Part shown: one piece after another, positions 1-10,613 of the stretch
Numbering within the stretch: the first letter of the stretch is position 1
Layout of the letters: every line of letters begins with the position of its first letter
Assembly: GCF_024868665.1 (NCBI RefSeq)
Contig: NC_079897.1
Location: 307,570 to 371,569 of the forward strand
Length of the DNA: 64,000 bases
Origin: Triplophysa rosa
Taxonomy: Eukaryota; Chordata; Actinopteri; Cypriniformes; Nemacheilidae
Direction: 5' to 3'
Notes under the pieces: generated by a model
Database searches by the model: none
Seen by the model: only the letters and a program-made list of their open reading frames with translations
What the model was told of the DNA's origin: nothing
Position numbers and translations under genes: made by a program

Positions 1-640
1 ACTACGTCAATTAAATAGCCTAATATTCGTCATTACATTAATAATGAGTGAAAATGTATTTATCCATATTATGTGGTGTAAGGTAACGTTCATTTAAATT
101 GTAAGCACCTAAATTATATCTGTATTTGCGTAAAAATGAAAAATGAAAAAATAAAACGTATAGGCTATATTTTTTTATTTACGCGGATACCGACATTTTT
201 CATTTAAAATAAACATTACACATTTCGTACAGTATTAAGCAAACAAACAATACAATTTAAAATAAAATTTCCTTTATAATATTTTTAAATCGATGAAAGT
301 ATTTTTATCTTTTATGTCTAAATGTTTAGATTTTAATTTTGCCTTTATTGTAGCCTATATAAAAGTCAGTAATTTCCCATCTTTGATTTAAACAAGTGCC
401 TAAATGGACTATTAGCTTAACAACTGTAACATTCTGTCATAGTGATTGTATAGTAATTATTGACATTATTTATGACTTTTATTAAGGTTTATATAAAAGC
501 AGGACAAAAGTAACAGATAAACACATTTCATGCTTAATGCATTTCCATCTGTAAGAGAGAAAGAGAGAGAGAATTTTCTCTGAAGGTGAAATAAACTGCA
601 GGTGGAATCAAGTTCTCAAACGTTTCTTTTAAATAATTGA
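1..640. other. AT-rich gene-free stretch
   Basis: This is very AT-rich sequence with short A and T runs and an AG-rich patch near 555-572. I see no exon, transposon end or RNA gene in it. If the exon at 651-668 is real, this is the start of that gene's first intron on the minus strand. Confidence 0.4.
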
Positions 641-650
641 AATAACTCAC

Positions 651-905
651 CAGTTTAATCTCCATCATCCCCACGGTGTCCAGTTTAAACCAGCGAGAGG
701 AATAAATGAATGAATGCGGCGCGGCAGATCAAGCGCGTGTCCGTCTCGTGCAGAATCAGGGGTAAGTGACTGAGGGGCATCTGCGATACTGCCACGTTTA
801 TTCACGCGCCTCTCTGACGCCCCCCAGTGACGCAAACACGACACGACACGCGCTCTTTTCACCTGATGAATTGCTTTCTCTATAGCAGTGGTTTCAAAGT
901 TCAAA
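651..905 (-). other. Possible first exon of a minus-strand gene (slc4a7-like?)
   Basis: Read on the minus strand, two tandem ATG codons (668-666 and 665-663) open a short frame encoding MMEIKL. It runs into a good donor, CTG|gtgagt, at 651/650. The sequence from about 700 to 870 is CpG-rich compared with its surroundings, as expected for a promoter and 5' UTR. Sodium bicarbonate transporters of the SLC4A7/SLC4A10 group can begin with a similar short first coding exon. In human, SLC4A7 lies on the minus strand two genes away from CMC1, which matches the position here. Only six residues are visible, so the gene identity is a synteny-based guess. The second exon would lie outside the window. No other frame in the segment looks coding. 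Confidence 0.3.
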
Positions 906-1942
906 CATCTGATTGTGTTAAACAGATCCAGCTGATGAGATTTATATTGATATATATTTATATATGTTTAAACTCTGCAAAATAAATCACGTTCTTCCTG
1001 TGCAGAAGAAAAAATGAATACCTGAGAAAATGAGAAAAGGTCTCGATGCCTCGTTTTGGTCTCCGATATTCAAAATGAAACAAACATCATATAACATAAT
1101 CACATCATCTAGAAAAAGAGAAACTTGAAATGCAGTTTTTTTTCTGATGAAGGTGAATCCATGTTTACATTCAACACATTAATCCAAAGTGATTTACTGA
1201 TCAAATGTTTACTACACGTGTAAATAATGCTGGCATGTTTTCAGCCCATGATTGAATAAAAAGAACAAAACCAACCGTTGAGTACAAATGAATATGATTT
1301 TAAAGTTTTGTGAGTGTTGTCATGAATGTTCACACAATTAGAAACTCAAACTCAGTTTGTTTATGAGAGCCAGACATTTCAACTCTTATGTTATTGATCA
1401 CATGTCTGATATTTTTGTGAACTGATTGAACACTTTACCACTGTACTGTACATCAAGCAACGCTTCTCATGAGCTCAAAGGTTAGTGAACGTCTGTGTGT
1501 GTAACAGGTCAGACCGTCACCTCAGCTGTCAGACGTTTGGTGTCTGAAGTGCACCTGTGTGTCTCTGACTCAAACCTCAAGACATTGATCAGGTTCCTCT
1601 CGTGTTCTTCAAGGTTCTTTTGAGACTGTGATCTCTGTTGAACTCTTTGCTCTTTATTGACTGCTGTGTAGGATTTTGTTCATCTTTCAATTGTGGAAGA
1701 CTTCTTTAGAAATCTGTAGGCCTATGTGTCACAAGATTGTGTGTGCGTTAAGATTCAAAGATCAAAGATGAGAGATTTAGCATTCGTCAAATCATGGTTC
1801 ATTGATGCACCCAAACTAACATCAAAATGAAGGAAGAAAAAAACATTTAACACATCTCATTCACTTTTCAGTCGCAGTTGTCAGCATTGTTGGATGTTTT
1901 CACAAAGGCATTCAAATTTCTATATTTCATTTTTACTTTAGT
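906..1942. other. Gene-free stretch, nothing recognised
   Basis: Moderately AT-rich unique-looking sequence. No exon with splice sites, no transposon ends and no tandem repeat was found. Confidence 0.4.
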
Positions 1943-2087
1943 TTATGGGGACAGAGATTAGAATAAACCAAGACTAGGACTTAATTTACAAACATGCCTT
2001 TACAAAAAAAAAAAAACGTGTGTATTTTGAGAGGATCTATTTTAGTCTAGGACCAGTCTGAAGCCCTGTATGGGAAACCACCCCTTA
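1943..2087. repeat. Degenerate copy of the TTTCCCGGACAGG palindromic MITE
   Basis: The segment runs from 'atggggacagagatta' to 'gtatgggaaaccacccctt'. Both ends and the internal 'gactaggac' / 'gtctaggacc' blocks match the better copy at 3751-3948 in inverted arrangement. It is decayed and carries an internal poly(A) run near 2007-2018. Confidence 0.45.
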
Positions 2088-3280
2088 AAGTACACGTAAA
2101 GTAAACATAAGACAGGCCTGTATAGTTCAGTAGATGGTCATGCGAGGGACCGCATTTAATCAATTTCCACGTGACACTCGCTTGAACTTGTTAGCAAAAT
2201 AAATACTTAAATGTGCTTCATTTCATTCGTGTAAAACTCTTTTTGTGTGTAGGCTAATTGTACGAGCGCGCGCATGTAGCCTGTAGCGATGCGTTAGTGA
2301 AACCGTGAAATCTGTGCTCGAGTGTTTTCCGCGGTGTTGTAGGAGGTGAAGAACTTTAGTTTCACATTCAACACTGCTTTGTCACTCTTCACTGTTGTGT
2401 TTTGTGAACGGTCGTTTCGCTGGTACTTTTCACTCTTAAAGAATCGCCTCCTCACACCCACAGACTGTGAGAAAAACACTCATATGAGTGGAGCTGTTAA
2501 CCTGCCCCGCAACACTTTGTCATGGGATTGTTGAGACATGAACACTTTACAGGGGAAACGCGTTTCACACCGTGGGGTGGGGGTTCTTTCGTATTCTTAG
2601 TCAGTTTAATCTGAAGAAACGTGAGGTTTAAGCAAACGCGTCACCCCGCGTGCGTGGCGCTTGTCGTAACTAAGGCCGGACGTGAACGCGCTGTGCGGCG
2701 GCTGCAGTTGATCGGCGGTCAGTGGGGTGTTCTCTCAAATACTCGCTTCCCCCGTGCTCTCTTTTTGACACGTCTAAAGAGTCCTTTCTGTCGTTTTGCC
2801 ATCGTTCCCTGTGGCGTCCAGGCGGGAGGAAAGAGCCTGTGACCCAGTCAACACTCTCTTGGCAGAATGAGTTTTACAAGAACAGAAGGACGGATCGCAG
2901 ACCGCTGCCAGATTCACGGCAAACTGCACATCTGATGCTTTAAGCATCATTTCGGTCTGTATTTACAGTTTCTTCTTAATGCCTTGTGATGCTGTTTATA
3001 TCAAATTGTGAAGAAGGCAGCTGTGGATGTTGCCTAAATATAAAGACGAATCGCTGTGGGCACTGGCAGGCGTGACAGAGAGAGAATATTGGGCGAGTAT
3101 TTGGACGCCAGAAGGTCAAGCCCCTTTTTGACCCGCCCTTTTCACCCCCCATGTCTATATTTATGGTCTGGTCCTGTGTCACGTAAAGAAGAACAGCAGG
3201 ACTGGACCATCACATTTGGTCCTCAGCGTGGGGGCCGTTGGTGAGCTCGCGCCTTCCAACTTTCCCGCCGAGCGTCTCTT
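2088..3280. other. Gene-free, locally CpG-richer stretch
   Basis: No T-box, transporter or other recognisable coding exon is visible in any frame, although eomes would be expected nearby from the human gene order (SLC4A7, EOMES, CMC1, AZI2). CpG density is raised at about 2250-2340 and 2600-2850. The short open frames here have no family resemblance and no bordering splice sites I trust. The segment could hold an unannotated promoter or a non-coding exon. Confidence 0.35.
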
Positions 3281-3284
3281 CTGT

Positions 3285-3352
3285 TTCTTCCCGAATATTC
3301 CGGCTTTCCTCATTTGCATCTGCTAATTAGATCCTGTTAGCATCATTTTGCG
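3285..3352 (+). promoter_or_regulatory. Possible regulatory element: octamer plus homeodomain site
   Basis: A consensus octamer ATTTGCAT (about 3312-3319) is followed within a few bases by TAATTAG (about 3324-3330), a typical homeodomain core. The pair sits in otherwise unique DNA about 11 kb upstream of cmc1. This arrangement is common in developmental enhancers, but two short motifs can occur by chance. Confidence 0.25.
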
Positions 3353-3750
3353 CACGACGTCCCTCTACAACAGACCATGAATTAATACATCCACTCGTAC
3401 GAAACATCACGATGTTGTTAAAGATTCTCACCGACGAAGCGTTTGACATTTCACGCGAGTACTCCCGAATGCTTTCACGAAAGATACGAGCCTGTTGAAG
3501 ACGAGCGCATTTATTCCTTAACCCCTGACCTGACCAGCGACATTTAAACACAACAATGCACAGACAGACCTGTTTGGTTGTAATAAATAATGACATTGTA
3601 TAACAAATGTAATAGCATTTATTTTACAATAAATGTGAATGTATTAGTATTAGTATTAGTATTTTGAAGAAGCAAACAAAATAATGAAAATGTTTTCTAC
3701 TAGTGATCATTTTGATATAAAATGTAATGCTCCTATTTCTGCACATGTTA

Positions 3751-3948
3751 AGGGGCGGTTTCCCGGACAGGCCTTAAGCCTATAGTCCCAGACTAATTTA
3801 AATGTTAGAGGTGTCTTAATCAAAAACACTGACATGTCTTGGTTGTTTTTTGTAAAGTATGTTTTTAAAAACGACTTAAATAGGCTATCCTAGTTTAACC
3901 AAGGCCTAGTCCTGTCTGACACTAATCCCTGTCCGGGAAACTGCCCCT
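3751..3948. mobile_element. Palindromic MITE, TIR AGGGGCGGTTTCCCGG
   Basis: The element starts AGGGGCGGTTTCCCGGACAG and ends with the near-perfect inverted copy CTGTCCGGGAAACTGCCCCT. Sub-terminal 'ggccttaagcctatagtcc' and 'aaggcctagtcctgtct' extend the inverted similarity. At 198 bp it has no coding capacity. Decayed relatives lie at 1943-2087 and 38534-38675. I cannot assign a superfamily because no clear target duplication is visible. Confidence 0.7.
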
Positions 3949-5060
3949 ATGTGTTTATGGACTGAACCGTAACTGTGATTTATCTTGTATGCCTTTGATG
4001 TGAATGCCAGAAGTATTTTATGCCATGTTAACACATATGAACACATATTTACACGTAGGATTTAATTGGATACACAAATCAGATTAAAGAAAAAAGTCCA
4101 AGACTCTCTGAAACTACACGTATAAAAATGAACCAGGCTTTTACTACAAATACAAACAAATCATGTTTTTTTTCTACAGTGATTTAAAGGAGCCTAAATT
4201 TATAGTTTTACCGTGATATTTTTAGTAAAATTGTTGTAATACAAAACTGATCAGTAAACTTTTATTATAATGAAATCGTGGTTACTTTCCCTGAGAGTAG
4301 TAATAAAATCCATTTACTAGACAAAAAGTGAAATACACTTGAATCTTAACACAAAAGTTAGAAACTTATTTCAACAGCAGTTCTTGATGTAAAGCACAAA
4401 TTTCACGACTGATAAACTGCCATTTTATAGAACAATAAAATGAACAAAAATACAATCTTAACACATGTACTAATAGATTAATGACTAAATCAACTTCAAC
4501 TTTCAAAAACTAAAGCCATATTTAAATATATGAATGTCTTTTAATATCTAAAGGTAACTCATTCACCTTGTGAGCATCTAAATATTTCCAAAACGTACAT
4601 ATAATAAACAAACTCTATCCTGTATAATAATAATAAAGACACAATATATTGTGTGCGATGTGCAGCGTCTGATGTCAAACAGTTTAACGCTCGTTCTTTG
4701 GTTTATTAGCATTCCGACACGCATCTCTCGTGAGGATCACACCGGTGAAGACGCTCGAGCTTCATTTGAGTCATTGATTGATTTATTGTTTTTGTGTTTA
4801 ATCGCTTTCCCAGAGGCATTCTATAAGCTCTTTATCTACACAGACTCAATCTTAAGACCGAGGTAATGAATCTGCATCAGGAATCAAATATTAGACCTAT
4901 AATCCAATAATCAGACTGAAGGTCTCATCTTCACTTCAGCAGAAGTTCAATCATTTGAAGAGTTTGACTTTCCCGTGACTGCTCGACTAACCGGTTCTGC
5001 ATTATTATGACATGTGTTTGTGTTTTATGCAACAATCTGAGAAATAATATATTCAAATAT
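3949..5060. other. AT-rich gene-free stretch
   Basis: AT-rich unique-looking sequence without splice-bordered open frames, tandem repeats or transposon ends that I recognise. Confidence 0.35.
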
Positions 5061-5097
5061 AATTAAAGGGACAGTTCACCCCAAAATAAGAATTCCG

Positions 5098-5553
5098 TGT
5101 AACACCCCTCCTGATTTCACTTCACTGGCTGCCAGTGGCTGCCCGCATCAAGTTTAAATCTCTGACACTGGCCTTCACCCCTTTACCTTAACTCACTGCT
5201 CCAGGTCTACATCCCCTCCCGTCACCTTCGGTCTGAAAATGAGTGATGCCTGGTTGTTGTTCCATCACAGTGAGGCACAAAATCGCTTGCAAAAACCTTT
5301 ACTCATTGGGTTCCCCTGTGGTGGAATGAACTGCAGCATCCTTCACAACTTAAAAAAACAGCTCAAAACAAACCTGTTTTGAACCTAAATTGTTGTTCAT
5401 TCTCTCCTTTGCTTACTGCAGCTTTAATCCACTAGTAGCATGGCCTTGTAAACTAACCGTACTGTTTAGCGTGTTGACAAAATGTTTATAATGCTCTCCT
5501 ACATGTAAGTCGCTTGGATAAAAGCGTCTGCCAAATGAATAAATGTAAATGTA
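5098..5553 (+). mobile_element. L2-type LINE 3' remnant
   Basis: This is a 5'-truncated, frame-broken remnant of the C-terminal part of an L2-like open reading frame. The start 'cactggctgccagtggctgcccgcatcaag' style block corresponds to the HWLP..ARIKF segment seen cleanly in the copy at 35583-36345. It finishes with the 3' tail 'taagtcgcttggataaaagc', shared by several LINE and SINE copies in this window. Confidence 0.65.
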
Positions 5554-5579
5554 CTCTGTGCTGTACTTACTCTACGTAC

Positions 5580-5652
5580 CTGGGCAGTCGTGGCCAAATG
5601 GTTAGAGACTCAGACTTTTAACCCAAACGTTGCCGGTTCGACTCTCAGAACC
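5580..5652 (+). repeat. tRNA-derived SINE head
   Basis: The block 'gtggccaaatggttagaga' matches an RNA polymerase III A box of tRNA-Ser type, and 'ccggttcgactct' about 35 bases later matches a B box. Acceptor-stem pairing and a proper 3' end are absent, so this is a SINE fragment rather than a tRNA gene. Confidence 0.5.
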
Positions 5653-5654
5653 AG

Positions 5655-5745
5655 GGCCGGCCCAAGCCTTTACGGCATGGGCCGGCCCTAAGCATAATTT
5701 TTTTGGGGTCCCCCTGTGCCCCCAATATAATCGACTTTTGTCAAT
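5655..5745. mobile_element. hAT terminal fragment, CAGGGCCGGCCCAAG end
   Basis: The segment begins CAGGGCCGGCCCAAGCC and contains 'catgggccggccctaag'. It resembles the CAGGGCCGGATTA terminus of the nested element at 6609-7636. Only one end is recognisable. Confidence 0.35.
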
Positions 5746-5937
5746 GTTTGAATTTTTTGCACGCACACTTAACACCTAACACACCCAATTCTATTAGTTG
5801 TAGTTGTGTTATGGATGTAGGAATGTCATTAAAAAACAAAAACACATAAACCTTGCATTACAAGTGTATTGTGATTGATTGTCAAGACATTTCATAATAT
5901 CATTACTTCCAATTTTATGTGAACTGTCCCTTTAAAT

Positions 5938-6275
5938 TTTCACTGTACTCTACTCTGCTTCACTGTACTCTACTGTACTCTACTTCCCTGTACTCTACTC
6001 TGCTTCACTGTACTCTACTGTACTCTACTCTACTTCCCTGTACTCTACTGTACTCTACTCTGCTTCACTGTACTGTACTGTACTCTATTCTGCTTCACTG
6101 TACTGTACTGTACTGTAGTGTACTCTACTTCCCTGTACTCTACTGTACTCTACTCTACTTCACTGTACTGTACTGTACTCTATTCTGCTTCACTGTACTC
6201 TACTGTACTCTACTCTGCTTCACTGTACTGTACTGTACTCTATTCTGCTTCCCTGTACTCTACTGTACTCTAAGC
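5938..6275. repeat. TACTC/TACTG satellite tract
   Basis: An imperfect short tandem repeat made of 'tactctac', 'tactgtac', 'tgcttcac' and 'ttccctg' blocks. Higher-order units of about 55-60 bases can be traced ('ctctgcttcactgtactctac' type cycles). One forward frame stays open across it only because the pentamers contain no stop. Confidence 0.8.
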
Positions 6276-6608
6276 CGTGTAACACAAAGAGATTTTTTGT
6301 AGGCGCCTAACACAAGGAGAATTCATGGTGATGTACAGTACATGTACAGCAGGGGTCACCAACTAGCGGACTCCGGTCCGAATGCGGACCGCGAGATGCG
6401 TCCGTCCGGACCTCAAAGCCTTTTGACGTAATAAATAAATGAACGCCTAACATTATTTTCTAATGCAATCAAATTTATAGCAGGCACATCAAGGTCCGCT
6501 CAGTAGCAGTTTGGGTCCTACGGCGCCACGGACAGTTAACACATGCGCACTGTTGCTAGACGTCGATGAGTGAAGAGAGTCGAGACAGACTCGCTGCACA
6601 CAGCACGC

Positions 6609-7636
6609 CAGGGCCGGATTATCCAATGGGCATTATGGGCACAGGCCCAGGGGCCCATACGTGCTTGGGGCCCAAGAAAGGGGGAGAAAATGTTTTCGCT
6701 ATATTCATTCTGCCGTGTGCCTCTCTGGCCGCACACACGCAAGTGCGCACACAAAACCGTGTTTCTAACGTACGCAAGTCTGTCTCTTGATTTAGTAACT
6801 TTTACAAGACCTTTAGCAGCTTTTGTTCAGAAGCACAATGCGATAAATCAAGCGACTTACCGATAAACTTTAGCTTTCAGTGGGAAAATGTCCCCCGCGA
6901 GCGCAAGGTCTCTCTTTCCCCGCGCAGGGATCGTCTCATTGAGCGGCAGGAAGAAGCAGCACATTCCACAGGTGACTCCTGAATGAAATGAGTACAAAAC
7001 AGCATTTCCAACAACCTGTCACTGTTATCAACTGTTTGAATGAGTAAACATGAACCCATTTCGTCTGTAAATATGCACATGGTTACCATGACAGAGGCTG
7101 TGTGAAAGAATATAGCCAAAATCGCCGCTTTTTATAGAAACTGAAAAGATGTAAATGAGAACGGCTTTATTGTTGTGAATATAAGATATAGGTTAAGTTA
7201 GAATACCCTCACGGTTGTCTTTAAAATCTTAAAAAGGTAAGAGTTTTTTTACATGTATTTGGTGTGTCTTCGCCAATAATTAATTTTATATTGATGTTGA
7301 TCAGGTCTATCTGCCTTAATTTACAGATTTTTAGCCTAAGTTATTAGAAAATCCAGAGTGCTTTTACATACATTGCAAAATGTTTACTTACACAGACTTG
7401 TAACAGTATAACTAATATTCGTTAATGCCGTTTACATTACAAGCTTACATAAGAACGTGAGTCGCGAAGTGCTTGTTACACAAATAAAGTTGAACAAATG
7501 GACAAATTACTCTTATAGTATAATCATTGACAAAGTCTGCCCTTTTATTCATAGAAAAATGAATATGTTTATGTATGTGGGGGGGGTCTACAAGACACTT
7601 GTGCCCAGGGGCCCCTGAATTCTTAATCCGGGCCTG
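6609..7636. mobile_element. Nested hAT element, TIR CAGGGCCGGATTA
   Basis: The ends are CAGGGCCGGATTATCCAA on the left and TAATCCGGGCCTG on the right. Sub-terminal 'ggcccaggggccc' and 'tgcccaggggcccctgaatt' extend the inversion. The 8-bp flanks CAGCACGC (6601-6608) and CAGCGCGC (7637-7644) match at 7 of 8 positions. It lies wholly inside the element at 6350-8457 and is therefore younger. No transposase frame is apparent in its 1028 bp. Confidence 0.8.
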
Positions 7637-7676
7637 CAGCGCGCAGACAGATGTAACTGTCAGTGACTGAAAAACA

Positions 7677-7988
7677 ATGTCCTTTTCAAAAGTTAGAAAA
7701 GTTGATGCTGAAAACCATGTTTTCCGAGATGAATGGGTCGAGAGATTTGCATTTATTCTTCCTGCATCGACATGCACGAGGCAGGTTTGTCTCATTTGCT
7801 CGGAGTCTGTAGCGGTTGTCAAAAGTGGAAACCTTAAACTGCATTATGAAACTAGACAGAGACACTTTGAAGAAACTTGCCCGCAGCAGTCCGAGGTAAA
7901 GACACGGACATATATGAGCTCAAAGCCCAGTAGGAGCGATCTACACGGGTCCTCCTCCCTCACTTACCGCCCAACAACCAGCATATGA
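7677..7988 (+). pseudogene. hAT transposase N-terminal remnant (BED zinc finger)
   Basis: An open frame of 103 codons starts just after the nested insertion. It has the N-terminal layout of a fish hAT transposase of the GTF2IRD2/ZBED-like group: a basic start (SFSKVRKVD), then W..(F/R)FAFILP, then a BED-type zinc-binding pattern with CLIC (CxxC) and H(Y)..R..H. The 'SVAVVKSGNLKLHYET' block is characteristic. The frame ends about 310 bp in, and the RNase-H-like catalytic domain and dimerisation domain are absent. I infer a broken, non-functional copy belonging to the surrounding 6350-8457 element. Confidence 0.7.
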
Positions 7989-8465
7989 ATGTTCACAGTG
8001 GATGTTAGGAAAACACAACAAGCCCTTTACTGATGGGGAAAAGTAAAAGAGTGCATGAAGGCTGCGTGTGAAACACGTTTAGAAGGAAAATAAAGACATG
8101 AACTAAAAGAAAATATTAAACAACCCCCCCCCTTCAGCTGCACCAGCCACCAGAAGAGATGTTATCAGATGATGATCAGTCACAACTTGATGTTAATTGA
8201 TGTTGAATATAGTTGTTAATGTTGAAATGAATGTATGTTCTGTGCAGGTTTAGAGATTAGGGCATTTTGCACATTTTCCTTCATTATATTGTTGTCAGAC
8301 ATTGTTATGCCGTCGTATAGATATGAAAAGACATGTTTATTTCTTTGGTCTGCCAAAAACCACCAATTCATGTTTTTAGGTATTTAATTATCCTGACCTC
8401 GGCCGGTAAGGAGGGTTTGTTTACTGGACCTCAAGCGATTTTAGTTGAAGACTCCTGATGTACAG

Positions 8466-9950
8466 GGTCATTGTATGGAAGTAAAAAATCAAACAATTTT
8501 TTGTTGTTGACAACATTTTGAGATTTAAAAGATGTGAAATAGAGTATTTTTTCAAACGAATGTACTCTCATCTGCACACCTGTAAACCACCACCAACATT
8601 TGAGCAGAAATCTTTTTTGTCCACCTCCCCCACGTCTGTCATTAGAGCAGCGGCCTCTTTTGTTTCCGTTGTGTTTGGTGCGTAAGCAGCGAAGCGTTCC
8701 GTGTTCCGTAATGAGGAACAGAAGAGCGGTGCGCTGGAGAGAATCTCTGAGACAAAATAAAGAAACATACAAGAGCAAAACCAGAAAAATGGATTCTGAA
8801 AGCTTTCTGTCTTGTGTGGCCGATGCCATTGAATGCAGGCAGAGATAGTCTTCATCCTCCTCTTCTGTTAACACGTGTCCGCCGGAGCCGTGTGTAATGA
8901 AGAGAAACTGTGATATGTCTGAGCGAGAGAGGAGCTTTTCTCTTAATGAATACAGAAAACACAGCGACTCAATGGACTTCTTCATCTTTTCTTCATGCCG
9001 CGTACGAACATCAGACCGCCGCTGAAGATCAGTCTTATTAAAGCACATAAAGCACAAGAGAGAAAGTCATTTCCGTCTCCCGGGGACTTCTGCCTCTTTC
9101 TACGGGACGCTTTTATGGAGCTCATAATTATTTCGGTGAGCACCCTCGAGCACAGACCAGGCAGTCTTTGTATCTTTTTGACATTTTTGGGAGAAAATGG
9201 ATGTCATATTAACATTTCTGTTTCAAGAAGACAAGTTTTTAACCAAAGCTACAAAGTACTTCTGTATTTCTGTTCACTTATTTTAGACTTGATTTTTTCT
9301 TCTTCTAAAAAATAACATGAATGCAACACAACATATATGAACATTGTAAATGATTTCATTTTTATACAGTATTTTAGTTTCATCTTACTGTATTTGTCGT
9401 TGTCTAAATCTTGCATTTTTACTTTAGCGCTATAGATTTGCATTTATAATCACTTGGACAATGTTTTGCTGTTATGTTCAAAATATGTGTCACATGAAAT
9501 GCAGATTCCACACATGATTTGAAGTATTTTTTCTTCTTTTCAAGTGTAAGGAGCGTTAAAGGAGTTGATGTAGTTGGACAGAAGTGACGTCTCAGACTCT
9601 GAGGATGAGGAGAAAAGGTCCCGAGGCTCCGCTGGTGTCAAGCTTACTTGTGCTTTTATTTTGAAATCAGACCTTAATGCCCAGGAGTTACATCACACCT
9701 GCGAACACGCCTGTCAAATATAATGTGACAGCACCTGTGAACATCTGCTCATAAAACTCACTCTTATATCAAACAAAGACAAAACCTGACGTCCTCGCAG
9801 CAAAACCCTCGCAAACAATACTGAATCTCAGCAAATATACTTAAGTGAAGTTTTCACGCTAAACTGACTATCAACTACATGTTCAATACTTTAATACTCG
9901 AGTTGATGATAGTACCCTAACCTCAATCAATAGAGTAAACGCAACAAGTC
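8466..9950. other. Gene-free stretch; unique-looking block at about 8590-9170
   Basis: No splice-bordered exon is seen. The part from about 8590 to 9170 is less AT-rich and lacks repeat signatures, so it could be a conserved non-coding block near a developmental gene. A 208-codon minus-strand frame crosses it but runs into the hAT terminus at 8457 and looks like chance. The rest is AT-rich. Confidence 0.3.
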
Positions 9951-10031
9951 AAGTACACTTAGAATGCTTCAGTATATATTCATCAAAAGATTGAGTGCAA
10001 GTATAGAGCACATTTTCTTCTGTCAGTATAA

Positions 10032-10286
10032 TTCTGCGGTCACACTAGACTTTTCCTTCCATTGACTTCCGTCGGACCGGAAACACAAGCCCGTCCGAAA
10101 ATATTTCGCTGTGTAGAAAACTTCAAGTTTGGTGAACTGTGAGTGTGTGCTACCAATAGAAGATCAAAACATCACAATGTGACCTCTTGGATCAGAAATG
10201 TAAAAGATGGAGGAAGCGCTCCCGCCTATTTTTGCATCACCGACCGAACAAATTTTGCATGCTCAAAGTCTAGTGTGACTGCGGCA
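10032..10286. mobile_element. PIF/Harbinger-like MITE with TAA target duplication
   Basis: The inverted ends read TTCTGCGGTCACACTAGACT and (reverse complement of the right end) TGCCGCAGTCACACTAGACT, with 19 of 22 bases matching. Both sides are flanked by TAA (10029-10031 and 10287-10289). The 255-bp body has no coding capacity. The host repeat around it ('ctgtcagta' / 'taagtcaag') occurs uninterrupted at about 43412-43426, which gives a direct view of the empty site. Confidence 0.75.
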
Positions 10287-10441
10287 TAAGTCAAGTACAC
10301 AAAACTAGACTGAACGTATTGAATTTAATGTAAAGAAGTATCCTAACAGCACATGTGATGCTTTGTTCAAATGTTTGTTAGAAAGAAAACACTGAAAAAA
10401 TGTGTGTCATGTGATGCAGGATAGAAGTTTACGCTCATAAA

Positions 10442-10612
10442 ATGATCTTTGAAAAGAGTGTTGTGGTTCCTTTTACACCACAAAAGCTTTATTGTAGTAG
10501 AAAAAGTTCTTCCGAAAAAATAAATGAACGAAAGAAATGGTTCTTTTAAAGCCTTTGACCTAAAATGGTTCTTCTATGGCATCGCCGCTAAGAACCTTTT
10601 ATAACACCTTAG
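10442..10612. repeat. 'ggttcttctatggcatcgc' interspersed repeat, copy 1
   Basis: Blocks 'gttccttttacacca', 'tggttcttctatggcatcgc' and 'aagaacctttta' recur in the same order at 20300-20470. The pairing of 'ggttctt' with 'aagaacc' suggests a palindromic non-autonomous DNA element. Confidence 0.55.
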
Positions 10613-10613
10613 T

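Larger units (their letters stand above)
5064..5937. mobile_element. MITE (AAAGGGACAGTTCACCC family) filled with later insertions
   Basis: The outer ends are TTAAAGGGACAGTTCACCCC on the left and TGTGAACTGTCCCTTTAA on the right, the same inverted termini as at 43433-43714. Between them lie an L2 3' fragment, a tRNA-derived SINE head and a hAT fragment. A usual copy of this family is only about 200-300 bp, so most of the interior arrived later. The nearly TTAA-like ends suggest a TTAA-targeting group, which is an inference. Confidence 0.55.
6350..8457 (+). mobile_element. hAT transposon with 8-bp target duplication ATGTACAG
   Basis: The element begins CAGGGGTCACCAACTAG and ends with the inverted counterpart 'agttgaagactcctg'. 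It is flanked by exact 8-bp duplications ATGTACAG at 6342-6349 and 8458-8465, the hallmark of hAT insertion. It carries a remnant of the N-terminal part of a BED-finger hAT transposase (7677-7988) and a second hAT element nested inside it. The body is 2108 bp and most of the catalytic region is missing, so it is not autonomous. Confidence 0.85.

Noticed and set aside
5580..5652. tRNA gene
   Set aside because: A and B boxes are present but stems do not pair and the block is embedded in repeat sequence, so it is a SINE head.
5919..6302. 127-codon frame of Leu-Tyr-Cys-Thr repeats
   Set aside because: It is translation of the TACTC/TACTG satellite tract.
7445..7822. 125-codon minus-strand frame in the hAT region
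   Set aside because: It crosses the boundary between the nested and outer hAT elements and opposes the transposase remnant.
8431..9057. 208-codon minus-strand open frame
   Set aside because: It has no recognisable domain, no splice context, and its end runs into the terminal repeat of the hAT element at 8457.
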